Assembly: GCA_014871545.1 (NCBI GenBank)
Contig: WGSR01000059.1
Span: 1 to 8,525, forward strand
Source: Collinsella sp.
GTDB lineage: Bacteria > Actinomycetota > Coriobacteriia > Coriobacteriales > Coriobacteriaceae
Reading direction: 5' to 3'
Length of the DNA stretch: 8,525 nt
In this document: positions 1 through 6,293 of the stretch, piece by piece
How the letters are laid out: every line of letters starts with the position of its first letter
How positions within the stretch are numbered: position 1 is the stretch's first letter
Program-made: the position numbers and the translations under genes
The notes under the pieces: model-generated
The model's input: the letters and a program-made list of their open reading frames with translations, nothing else
Database searches by the model: none
What the model was told of the DNA's origin: nothing

Positions 1-1081
1 CGGCATCGAGTTTAGCGTGCGTCTCGGGACGGCGCGGCATAAACAGCGTGCAGCAGTCGGGAGCGGCCTCAGTCGAGATATCGAACGTACCGATCTCCTC
101 GGCGCGCGCGATGATCTCCTGCTTGTCCGAACCGATGAGAGGGCGGAACACGGAGATCTTCACGGCCTCGTTGACGGCCATGATGTTCTCAAGCGTTTGG
201 GAGGCAACCTGCCCAAGCGATTCGCCCGTAACGATGGCCTTGGCGCCCTCGATATGCGCGATGCGCTCAGCAACCGAATACATAATGCGGCGATACATGA
301 TGACGCGAAGGTTGCTGGGACAGGTCACCGAAATCTCGCGCTGGCAGTCGCCAAACGGCACAACATACAGACGGCCGATCTGGACACCCGGCTCAAGGGC
401 GCGAATGATGTCCTGCACTAGATACTCGCTGGTATCTGGCGTCTGCGGACGACCGGAAAAATGCACCGGCACGCACACGGCTCCGCGTCGCGCGAGCATC
501 CAGGTCGCCACCGGCGAGTCGATACCCGATGACAGCAGGGTCACGACCTTACCGGCAGAGCCCACCGGCAGACCGCCCACACCGCGCTCGGAGCGCGAGT
601 ACACGTAAACGCTGCCCTGAACAACCAGCACGTGAACCATCGCGTCGGGATCGTGCATTTGAACCTTTTTATCGGGGAACGCCTCGCACAGCACCTCGCC
701 AACCTGTCGATTGATATCAATCGAGGTGAGCTCATAGTCGGTATTGGAGCGCTTGGCGTGCACCTTAAACGAATCGAAGGGGCCAAACTCACGCAGCGCC
801 TTCACGGCGGCGGCACAGTACTCCTGAGGGTCGCGATTGGTGTGATACGCCAAAGACACGCGAGCAACGCCGGGAACGGTGCGAATGGCACGCGCCGCCT
901 CGTCGGCCTGATGCTCGTTAAAGGTCACGAGGATATAACCGGAAATTCGAGACACGGCATTCACGGAAAAGGCGGCCAAGGCCGCCTTGATGTTATCCAT
1001 GAGGATATGCTCAAAATGTGCGCGGTTCTTACCCTTAAGTCCAACCTCGTGATAGTGGACCAGGCAGACGCGAGCCGCCAT
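1..1081 (-). CDS. thiI: tRNA uracil 4-sulfurtransferase ThiI (3' end cut off)
   Basis: ThiI adenylates and thiolates U8 of tRNA to 4-thiouridine and in many bacteria also supplies sulfur for the thiamine thiazole. The reading frame is open from the ATG at 1081 to the window edge, giving 360 residues; family members without a rhodanese domain are about 390-400 residues, so roughly 30-40 are missing. The N-terminus (VHYHEVGLKGKNR) is the usual ThiI start, followed by the ferredoxin-like and THUMP region to about residue 165. The PP-loop that binds ATP is at about 181-190 and reads LLSSGIDSPVA, with Ser where the first Gly of the common SGGxDS motif sits. The conserved DCCTLFMPRRPETHAK segment is at 342-357, with Cys343/Cys344 near the E. 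coli Cys344 position. Its ATG directly follows the rpoZ TAA, so it is probably co-transcribed and translationally coupled. Whether a rhodanese domain follows cannot be seen. Confidence 0.95.
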   Translation of the reverse strand, partial: MAARVCLVHYHEVGLKGKNRAHFEHILMDNIKAALAAFSVNAVSRISGYILVTFNEHQADEAARAIRTVPGVARVSLAYHTNRDPQEYCAAAVKALREFGPFDSFKVHAKRSNTDYELTSIDINRQVGEVLCEAFPDKKVQMHDPDAMVHVLVVQGSVYVYSRSERGVGGLPVGSAGKVVTLLSSGIDSPVATWMLARRGAVCVPVHFSGRPQTPDTSEYLVQDIIRALEPGVQIGRLYVVPFGDCQREISVTCPSNLRVIMYRRIMYSVAERIAHIEGAKAIVTGESLGQVASQTLENIMAVNEAVKISVFRPLIGSDKQEIIARAEEIGTFDISTEAAPDCCTLFMPRRPETHAKLDA

Positions 1082-1363
1082 TTAGGCTTCAGCAACCTTG
1101 TGGCCGAGCGCCTTCTCATAACGGGCCTCGTCGTAAGAGATGTCGCCGTCGACAATCTCATCCATAGCCATCGAAATGGTATCGGCACCGGAAAGCCCGA
1201 TGGTGATATCATCGACATCCTGGACGGCAAGCACGCGGTTGTGCTGGCCACGCAGCATGCTATTGATGTCGCAGGCGCGCTTGGAGGCAAGCGAAGCGAG
1301 CAGGAAGCGGTTGTGATCGGTCTTCTCCAGAAGATCGTCAATGCAAGGCTTTACAACGGACAC
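1082..1363 (-). CDS. rpoZ: DNA-directed RNA polymerase omega subunit
   Basis: Omega is the small subunit that helps fold and hold beta-prime in RNA polymerase, and in many bacteria forms part of a (p)ppGpp site. The 93-residue product has the typical opening (SVVKPCIDDLLEKTDHNRF) and the conserved helix LASLASKRACDIN at about 22-34. The length is normal for high-GC Gram-positives. It starts at GTG, 5 bases after the gmk stop; an AAAGGA sequence at the end of gmk and a nearer GAGG serve as the ribosome site. Its TAA abuts the thiI ATG. The gmk-rpoZ pair is a common arrangement in bacteria, which supports the identification of this short protein. Confidence 0.94.
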   Translation of the reverse strand: MSVVKPCIDDLLEKTDHNRFLLASLASKRACDINSMLRGQHNRVLAVQDVDDITIGLSGADTISMAMDEIVDGDISYDEARYEKALGHKVAEA

Positions 1364-1368
1364 GGACC

Positions 1369-1938
1369 TCAGATCCTTTCATGCATATCGAGAACGCGAA
1401 CGAGCTCATCGGTCGCGCGGTCGAGATCGTCATTTACCACGACGTCGTCGTAGCGGTCGGCAAGGGCAAGCTCATCGGCGGCGTTTGCCATACGCAGCTC
1501 AATCGTCTCGGGCGTCTCGGTACCGCGACCGACTAGACGCTCGCGGAGTACCTCAAGCGAAGGCGGCTTGATAAAGATCAGCACGGCCTCGGGGAAACGC
1601 TCCTTCACCTGCAGGGCACCCTGGACATCGATCTCCAAGATGAGAGACGAACCAGAGGCGAGCTTGGATGTGACCTCGCTCACCAACGTGCCGTAGCAGT
1701 TACCGTGGACCTCGGCCCACTCAACAAACTCACCGTTTGCCACGCGGCGGTCGAACTCCTCGCGCGTCAGAAAAAAGTAGTTGACGCCGTCGACCTCACC
1801 TTTGCGTGGTGCTCGCGTGGTAGCCGAAACCGTCAGGCCCAGGTTCGAGCGGCGCTCGCGCACACGAGTGACGAGCGTACCCTTGCCTGCGCCTGACGGT
1901 CCAGAAATCACAAAGAGCTTGGAATCCTGAGCGCTCAC
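1369..1938 (-). CDS. gmk: Guanylate kinase
   Basis: Cytosolic enzyme that phosphorylates GMP to GDP with ATP, needed for GTP, dGTP and (p)ppGpp supply. The 189-residue protein is of normal length. The P-loop GPSGAGKGT is at residues 13-21, the GMP-binding region follows with SATTRAPRKGEVDGVNYFFLT, and the LEIDVQGALQVK segment is the conserved core after the lid-proximal part. It begins with GTG immediately after the mihF TAA, and no strong Shine-Dalgarno sequence is visible, so translation probably depends on ribosomes finishing mihF. The alternative of an internal start is unlikely because the first strand leading to the P-loop (KLFVISGPSG) would be lost. Guanylate kinases of several Gram-positive groups are inhibited by (p)ppGpp; whether this one is cannot be read from the sequence. 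Confidence 0.96.
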   Translation of the reverse strand: MSAQDSKLFVISGPSGAGKGTLVTRVRERRSNLGLTVSATTRAPRKGEVDGVNYFFLTREEFDRRVANGEFVEWAEVHGNCYGTLVSEVTSKLASGSSLILEIDVQGALQVKERFPEAVLIFIKPPSLEVLRERLVGRGTETPETIELRMANAADELALADRYDDVVVNDDLDRATDELVRVLDMHERI

Positions 1939-2247
1939 TTATTTGGTCAGCTGCTCGAGGAGCTGCTCGCGCTGACGGACGCCAAGGCCCTGGACGCGAC
2001 GGGTAGCGGAGATACCGAGCTCCTCCATGATTTTGGCGGCCTTGGCCTTGCCATAACCAGGAAGAGACTCGATGAGGGTGGAAACCTTCATGCGGGAAGC
2101 GATGGGGTCATCGGAGTTGAGCACGGACTCGAGGGACTTCTCGCCCTTCTTGATCTGCTCGCGAAGCTCAGCGCGGGCGTGACGTGCGGCAGCAGCCTTC
2201 TCAAGAGCCTGCTTGCGCTGCTCATCGGTAAGCTGAGGGAGTGCCAT
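1939..2247 (-). CDS. mihF: Actinobacterial integration host factor (mIHF-type nucleoid protein)
   Basis: Small basic DNA-binding protein of the actinobacterial mIHF family, unrelated in fold to the HU/IHF family; in mycobacteria and Streptomyces it shapes the nucleoid and is needed for integrase-mediated recombination. The 102-residue protein opens with MALPQLTDEQR, a long Ala/Arg-rich helix (about 10-35), and an S13-like helix-turn-helix with LPGYGKAKA at 62-70, ending in the conserved ATRRVQGLGVRQREQLLE. I start at the ATG at 2247 because a GGAGG lies 5 bases upstream; the longer reading from TTG at 2259 would begin inside that ribosome site. It heads the mihF-gmk-rpoZ-thiI cluster and has its own promoter-like sequence. 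Its last codons repeat the QL-LEQL coding sequence, making a small self-complementary patch just before the gmk start. Confidence 0.93.
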   Translation of the reverse strand: MALPQLTDEQRKQALEKAAAARHARAELREQIKKGEKSLESVLNSDDPIASRMKVSTLIESLPGYGKAKAAKIMEELGISATRRVQGLGVRQREQLLEQLTK

Positions 2248-2252
2248 TCGTA

Positions 2253-2257
2253 CCTCC
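2253..2257 (-). promoter_or_regulatory. Ribosome binding site that fixes the mihF start
   Basis: GGAGG on the minus strand, 5 bases before the ATG at 2247. It overlaps the alternative TTG start at 2259, which argues against the longer reading. Confidence 0.85.
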
Positions 2258-2285
2258 AAAAAGTTGGGTTATATCTGATTCAATA

Positions 2286-2324
2286 ATTGGCATTTTAGCA
2301 CGTAGAACGTACAAAATGCCCAAT
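2286..2324. repeat. 39-base inverted repeat over the mihF promoter
   Basis: Arms ATTGGCATTTT (2286-2296) and AAAATGCCCAAT (2313-2324) are reverse complements apart from one extra base, around a 16-base centre that is itself partly self-complementary (CACGT...ACGTAC). It spans the -10 to -35 interval of the mihF promoter candidate. Neither side is followed by a T-run, so it is not a normal intrinsic terminator; an operator or an RNA hairpin are the two readings. Confidence 0.75.
2292..2300 (-). promoter_or_regulatory. Candidate extended -10 promoter for mihF
   Basis: The minus strand reads TGC followed by TAAAAT, an extended -10 (TGn plus a 5 of 6 match to TATAAT). No good -35 is found at the normal spacing (GGCATT at 17), which is tolerated with an extended -10. 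Transcription would start near 2285, giving a leader of about 38 bases. It lies inside a 39-base dyad, so a repressor or other protein could act here. Predicted by eye only. Confidence 0.5.
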
Positions 2325-2383
2325 CGCGGCTCCATAGGTTAGACGATACCAGCAAAAAGTGCAATATACTGCGCCCAAAGTTA

Positions 2384-2441
2384 AGCCCCTGACCTGCGAT
2401 TCCACACAAAGGATGGGAAAGTTTACGCAGGCACAGGGGCT
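2384..2441 (-). terminator. Large hairpin after pyrF, possible weak terminator
   Basis: AGCCCCTG (2384-2391) pairs with CAGGGGCT (2434-2441) and CCTGCG (2393-2398) with CGCAGG (2426-2431): 14 base pairs with a small 2x1 internal loop and a 27-base terminal loop. On the leftward transcript the stem is followed by CTTAACTTT, and rightward by ATTTTG, so the U-run is poor in both directions. It sits 43 bases beyond the pyrF stop, where the end of the pyr operon is expected. It may be a leaky terminator, or a processing or 3' stabilising structure. The rest of the 2260-2486 spacer holds no gene that I can see. Confidence 0.5.
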
Positions 2442-2486
2442 ATTTTGTGCTAATGAGACCCAAAAGTGGTGACTTAGGGGAATCTT

Positions 2487-3203
2487 TTACGCGACGTTTT
2501 CGACCAGCTCGGCGACGATGGCGTCAAAGGCGGCAACCGGATCGTCGGCACCAGTGATGGGACGGCCCACCACAATGTGGCTTGCGCCTCGCTCGATAGC
2601 CTGGGAAGGCGTCGCCACGCGAGACTGGTCACCTAAGGCGGCACCCACCGGACGCACACCCGGAGTCACGATCAGGGCATCAGGACCCAGCAGCTCACGC
2701 ATGTCGTGAGCCTCCATCGGCGAGCACACAATGCCATCGATGCCGTTGGCCTGAGCGAGCTTTGCCAGGCGGGCGGCCTCCTCGGCCACGGGCGACTCGA
2801 CGCCGATCTCGCTCAAGGCATCCTGATTCATGCTCGTGAGCACGGTGATGGCGACGAGCTTGGCGCGGTCCTCGCGCGCCTCCTCGGCACCCTCGCGGCA
2901 GGCAGCGAGCATGGCGCCCGAACCCAAGCCGTGAACCGAGAGCAGGTCGGCACCGGCAAGCGAGGCCGAACGGGCGGCACCGCGAACCTGATGCGGAATA
3001 TCATGGAACTTAAGGTCAAGGAAGACCTTAAAGCCCAGGTCCTTAAAGGTCTTGACGATCTCGGGGCCCTCAGCGTAATAGAGCGTCATACCAACCTTAA
3101 GCCAGGCGGCATGGCCCGAAAGCTCGTGGGCGAGCTCGAGCGCACGCTCACGATCGCAGTCGAGGGCGACGATTACGCGGTCGCGGGCATCGGTCTCTAG
3201 CAT
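2487..3203 (-). CDS. pyrF: Orotidine 5'-phosphate decarboxylase
   Basis: Last step of UMP synthesis: OMP to UMP plus CO2, a cofactor-free cytosolic TIM-barrel enzyme. The 238-residue length fits the short bacterial form. The catalytic tetrad is visible: Lys36 (WLKVG) and the DLKFHDIP signature with Asp63, Lys65 and Asp68; Asp15 in VIVALD and the phosphate-gripping VTPGVRP and VVGRPIT segments are also present. The ATG at 3203 lies 7 bases inside the end of pyrD, so the two are translationally coupled, with AGGTG upstream as a modest ribosome site. In mycobacteria the pyrF next to mihF is, from memory, of the longer actinobacterial type; this one is the short type. It is the last pyr gene of the operon here. 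Confidence 0.96.
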   Translation of the reverse strand: MLETDARDRVIVALDCDRERALELAHELSGHAAWLKVGMTLYYAEGPEIVKTFKDLGFKVFLDLKFHDIPHQVRGAARSASLAGADLLSVHGLGSGAMLAACREGAEEAREDRAKLVAITVLTSMNQDALSEIGVESPVAEEAARLAKLAQANGIDGIVCSPMEAHDMRELLGPDALIVTPGVRPVGAALGDQSRVATPSQAIERGASHIVVGRPITGADDPVAAFDAIVAELVENVA

Positions 3204-4120
3204 TCGAACGCACCTACCAGTTCGTTGATGTCCTTCACGCCCTGGGACTCGGCCCAGGCCTCGAGCTCATGCGCAATCTTGAGCGAAGCGCACGGATCGA
3301 CGAAGTTGGCCATGCCGACCGACACGCAGGTGGCGCCAGCCAGGATAAACTCGGCCGCATCCTCGCCCGTCATGACACCGCCGACGCCGTTGATGGGGAT
3401 ATCGACGGCCTGGGCGACCTCCCAGACCATGCGAACGGCGATGTGGTGGCACAGCGGGCCCGAAAGGCCGCCCTTGGGCTTGGCCACGCGGGACTTGCGG
3501 GTATGGACGTCGATAGCCATGCCCTGAATGGAGTTGATGACCGAAAGGCCGTCGGCGCCGGCAGCTTCGAGGGCCTTGGCGATCTCGGCGACGTTGACCG
3601 GCGCCATCTTCACGAACAGCGGCTTATCGGTCACCTTACGGCAGGCAGCCATAACGGAAGAGGCGCCCTCGGGCGTGGAGCCCATGGCGGCACCGCCGGC
3701 GGCGATATTAGGGCAGCTCACGTTGATCTCGTAGCCGGCAGCCCAGGGGCACAGCTCGACATACATCTCGAGCGCGCGGACAAACTCCTCGACGGAGTGA
3801 CCGGCGACCTGGCAGATGACCTGGCAACCGTCCTTGGAGAGCTGCTCGAGCCACGGACCAGACTCACGGGCAAAGGCAGCCACGCCAGGGTTCTGAAGGC
3901 CCACGGAGTTGATCATACCGCCGGGAATCTCGGCCATGCGGGGCGCGGGGTTGCCGGGCCAGGGCTCGGCAGCGCAACCCTTGGTGGTGATGGCGCCCAG
4001 CTGGGAAACATCAAAGAAGTTCTGGAACTGCCAACCGTAGCCAAAGGTACCGGCTGCGGTGTTGATGGGGTTCTGCATCTTGACGCCGCCGAAATCGACG
4101 GCCATGTTCACGGTACCCAC
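3197..4120 (-). CDS. pyrD: Dihydroorotate dehydrogenase B, catalytic subunit
   Basis: FMN-containing TIM-barrel subunit that oxidises dihydroorotate to orotate; class 1B enzymes pass electrons to PyrK and on to NAD. With the GTG start used here it has 307 residues. AAGTFGYG is at about 22-29, INSVGLQNPG at about 70-79, and EINVSCPN carries the class 1 catalytic Cys136. The FMN-binding GVGGV and VGMANF segments lie near 245-249 and 268-273. Class 1B follows from the Cys base and the adjoining pyrK. The start is uncertain: GTG at 4120 shares one base with the pyrK TAG and has AAGGTGG at suitable distance; GTG at 4111 and ATG at 4105 are alternatives that lose only 3-5 residues. A reading from 4168 would overlap pyrK by 49 bases and is unlikely. 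Confidence 0.94.
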   Translation of the reverse strand: MGTVNMAVDFGGVKMQNPINTAAGTFGYGWQFQNFFDVSQLGAITTKGCAAEPWPGNPAPRMAEIPGGMINSVGLQNPGVAAFARESGPWLEQLSKDGCQVICQVAGHSVEEFVRALEMYVELCPWAAGYEINVSCPNIAAGGAAMGSTPEGASSVMAACRKVTDKPLFVKMAPVNVAEIAKALEAAGADGLSVINSIQGMAIDVHTRKSRVAKPKGGLSGPLCHHIAVRMVWEVAQAVDIPINGVGGVMTGEDAAEFILAGATCVSVGMANFVDPCASLKIAHELEAWAESQGVKDINELVGAFEC

Positions 4121-4911
4121 TAGAAGACCACCACCTTGGAAGCATCGAACACGGGGCCGCACATGCAAGCACCCTTCATACCGTCGACCGTCTCGACATT
4201 GCAGGTGTTGCAGGCACCAAAGCCGCAGCTCATCATGCGCTCGAGCGACACCTCGCAGTACGCGCCGGCCTCGGCGGCAGCGGCGGCGACTTTCTTCATC
4301 ATGACAGCGGGACCGCAGCTGGCGACGTAGTCGTAGCCGCCCTCACCGAGCAGCTCGGCTGCCGGGTCGGTGCAAAAACCGTGCGTGCCCAGCGTGCCAT
4401 CGTCGGTGCACACGTTAACCGTGGCGCCCAGCGCGCGGAACTCATCGACACCCACGGCCTTGGAAGCGGTGCCAAAGCCCAAGCACACGTCGACGGCCAC
4501 ACCCTGCTCGGCAAGCATGCCGGCCAGGCACAACACAGGCGGAACGCCGATGCCACCGGCGACGAGCAGGGCCTTCCTGGTGCCCTCGGGTACCATCCAG
4601 CCACGGCCACCGGGGCCCAGCAGGTTAGAGGTGGAGCCAGGGCCCATCTGGGACAAACGACGGGTGTCGTCACCCACGACGGCGTACCACAGCTCGACGG
4701 TGCCGGCCTGGGCGTCGGCGCGATAGAAGCTCAGGGGCACACGAAGCAGCGAGGACGCATCGCCGGGCACGGCAATGTTCACAAACTGACCGGGCTTGAG
4801 CGCACTTGCAAGCTTGGGGGCCGAGATGACGAGCGAGAAGATGCCGTCGGCGATCTCCTGGTTCGAGACGACCTCGAAGTCGTGCATGCGTGCAGTGGAA
4901 GGTGTGGGCAT
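4120..4911 (-). CDS. pyrK: Dihydroorotate dehydrogenase B, electron transfer subunit
   Basis: FAD and [2Fe-2S] subunit that carries electrons from the FMN of PyrD to NAD+. The 263-residue protein shows the ferredoxin reductase-like order: FAD-binding RVPLS at 57-61, GPGGRGW near 99-105, the nucleotide-binding VAGGIGVPPV at 117-126, SCGP at 198-201, and a C-terminal cluster with Cys229, Cys234, Cys237 and a fourth ligand at Cys249 or Cys251 (the ACMCGPVF segment has two candidates). The ATG at 4911 has GGAG 5 bases upstream. It is separated from pyrC by a 92-base gap with hairpins, but touches pyrD, its partner subunit. Together they show that dihydroorotate oxidation here is soluble and NAD-linked rather than quinone-linked. 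Confidence 0.95.
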   Translation of the reverse strand: MPTPSTARMHDFEVVSNQEIADGIFSLVISAPKLASALKPGQFVNIAVPGDASSLLRVPLSFYRADAQAGTVELWYAVVGDDTRRLSQMGPGSTSNLLGPGGRGWMVPEGTRKALLVAGGIGVPPVLCLAGMLAEQGVAVDVCLGFGTASKAVGVDEFRALGATVNVCTDDGTLGTHGFCTDPAAELLGEGGYDYVASCGPAVMMKKVAAAAAEAGAYCEVSLERMMSCGFGACNTCNVETVDGMKGACMCGPVFDASKVVVF

Positions 4912-4926
4912 AGACGCTCCAATCCC

Positions 4927-4942
4927 CCATGCGATTGCATGG
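4927..4942 (-). other. Small hairpin before the pyrK ribosome site
   Basis: CCATGC and GCATGG are perfect reverse complements around a 4-base loop, ending about 8 bases before the GGAG used by pyrK. CAATC in the loop region can instead pair with GATTG beside the ribosome site. It may tune pyrK translation; no direct evidence. Confidence 0.5.
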
Positions 4943-4944
4943 TC

Positions 4945-4983
4945 AAAACGAACAGAAAGCGCGGCACCGCAAGGGCACCGCGC
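4945..4983 (-). terminator. Terminator-like hairpin between pyrC and pyrK
   Basis: On the leftward transcript GCGCGG (4983-4978) pairs with CCGCGC (4964-4959), and the stem extends inward to about 10 pairs with two G-U pairs and a 5-base loop. It is followed by TTTCTGTTCGTTTT, an interrupted U-run. This fits a partial intrinsic terminator inside the operon, which could lower pyrKDF expression relative to pyrRBC. It could also be a processing site. Confidence 0.45.
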
Positions 4984-5003
4984 ACAAAAGCGATAAGGCT
5001 ATG

Positions 5004-6293
5004 CTAGCAGATGCAGCCGTCGGCGAGCGTCTGCTTACCGCCGACAAACACATCGGTGGCACGACCGGTAAGCGTGCGGCCGGCAAAACCGGAGTTCTCG
5101 GCGCGCGACTCATAACCGTCCTCGCCGACCGTCCAGGTGGCAGAGGGGTCGAACACGGTCAGGTCGGCAACGGAGCCTGCCTTGACCTGAACCTGGTCAA
5201 GGCCCAGAATCTCACGCGGCTTGATGGCCATGAGCTCGACCATGCGGCCCACGCTCATCTTGCCCGTGTTGACCAGCTCGGTGAGTACGAGCGACAGCGA
5301 GGTCTCGAGGCCGATCATGCCAAAGGGCGCAAGCTCGAACTCGCGGGCCTTCTCCCACGGAGTGTGGGGAGCGTGATCGGTGACGATAGCGTCGACGGTG
5401 CCGTCGATGACGCCCCGACGGATGGCCTCGGCATCTTCCTCGGTACGCAGCGGCGGATTGACCTTGAGCGAGGTGTTGTAGGTCTCGTCCAGGTCGTTCT
5501 CGGTCAGGAACATGTGGTGCGGGGTAGCCTCGCAGGTAACCTGAACGCCAGCGGCCTTACCGGCACGCACGATCTCCAGGCCATGGGCGGTGGAGATGTG
5601 CTGGATGTGCAGCTTGGCACCGGTCAGCTTGGCGATCTCGATGTCGCGGGCGATCTGGAGCTCCTCGCCGGCAGCCGGCCAACCCTCGAGGGCCAGACGG
5701 GTCGAGACCTTGCCCTCGTTGATCTGGCCGTGGCCGACCAGGTCCTCGTCCTGGCAGTGGCTCATGAAGACCTTGCCGAACATCTTGCCGTAGTCCATGC
5801 AGCGACGGAGCATGCCCGCGCCCTGCACGCCGCGACCGTCATCGGTGAAGGCGACGGCGCCGTGGGCGACCATATCGCCCATCTCGGACATGGCCTCGCC
5901 CTTAAGACCGCGGGTCATGGCGCCCGACGGATAGACGCGGCAGTGGCCGACCTCGGCAGCGCGGGACTTGACGAACTCCACGACGGTGCCGTTATCGGTG
6001 ACGGGATCGGTGTTGGGCATGGCGCACACGCCGGTAAAGCCGCCCTTGGCAGCAGCGCGGGTGCCGCTCTCGATGTCCTCTTTGACCTCGTAGCCGGGCT
6101 CGCGAAGGTGAACGTGCATATCCACCAGGCCGGGGACGAGGTACTTGCCGGAAAGGTCGCGGACCTCGGCTCCCTCGACGGAGAGATTCTCGCCGACCTC
6201 GGCGATCTTGTCGCCGTCAATCAGGACGTCAACGACACCGTCAAGCTCGACGGACGGGTCGACGACGTGGGCATTCTTAAGAAGCAAGGCCAT
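5004..6293 (-). CDS. pyrC: Dihydroorotase (type I)
   Basis: Zinc amidohydrolase that closes carbamoyl aspartate to dihydroorotate. The 429-residue length fits the Bacillus/Aquifex type I form. Metal and active-site residues are in place: HVH at 60-62 with Arg64 (DMHVHLREPG), FTDDGRG with Asp151 at the bridging position seen in Gram-positive enzymes, His179 (SHCQD), His232 (HIQHIST) and Asp306 (TDHAPH). All are intact, so this is an active enzyme rather than a PyrC-like scaffold protein. I start at the ATG at 6293, which has GGAGGTG 6 bases upstream; the frame stays open upstream into pyrB, but that extension looks like no protein. It overlaps the end of pyrB by 17 bases and is followed by the 92-base gap before pyrK. 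Confidence 0.97.
   Translation of the reverse strand: MALLLKNAHVVDPSVELDGVVDVLIDGDKIAEVGENLSVEGAEVRDLSGKYLVPGLVDMHVHLREPGYEVKEDIESGTRAAAKGGFTGVCAMPNTDPVTDNGTVVEFVKSRAAEVGHCRVYPSGAMTRGLKGEAMSEMGDMVAHGAVAFTDDGRGVQGAGMLRRCMDYGKMFGKVFMSHCQDEDLVGHGQINEGKVSTRLALEGWPAAGEELQIARDIEIAKLTGAKLHIQHISTAHGLEIVRAGKAAGVQVTCEATPHHMFLTENDLDETYNTSLKVNPPLRTEEDAEAIRRGVIDGTVDAIVTDHAPHTPWEKAREFELAPFGMIGLETSLSLVLTELVNTGKMSVGRMVELMAIKPREILGLDQVQVKAGSVADLTVFDPSATWTVGEDGYESRAENSGFAGRTLTGRATDVFVGGKQTLADGCIC

Noticed and set aside
632..1453. A 273-codon plus-strand frame opposite thiI and rpoZ.
   Set aside because: Runs across two real genes and a gene boundary on the other strand and shows no family features.
2281..2330. 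An SOS (LexA) box near GAACGTAC.
   Set aside because: The second half-site GTTC is not at the needed spacing on the same side, so the motif does not fit.
3269..4123. A 284-codon plus-strand frame opposite pyrD.
   Set aside because: Antisense shadow of pyrD caused by codon bias; Gly/His/Asp-rich with no recognisable fold or ribosome site.
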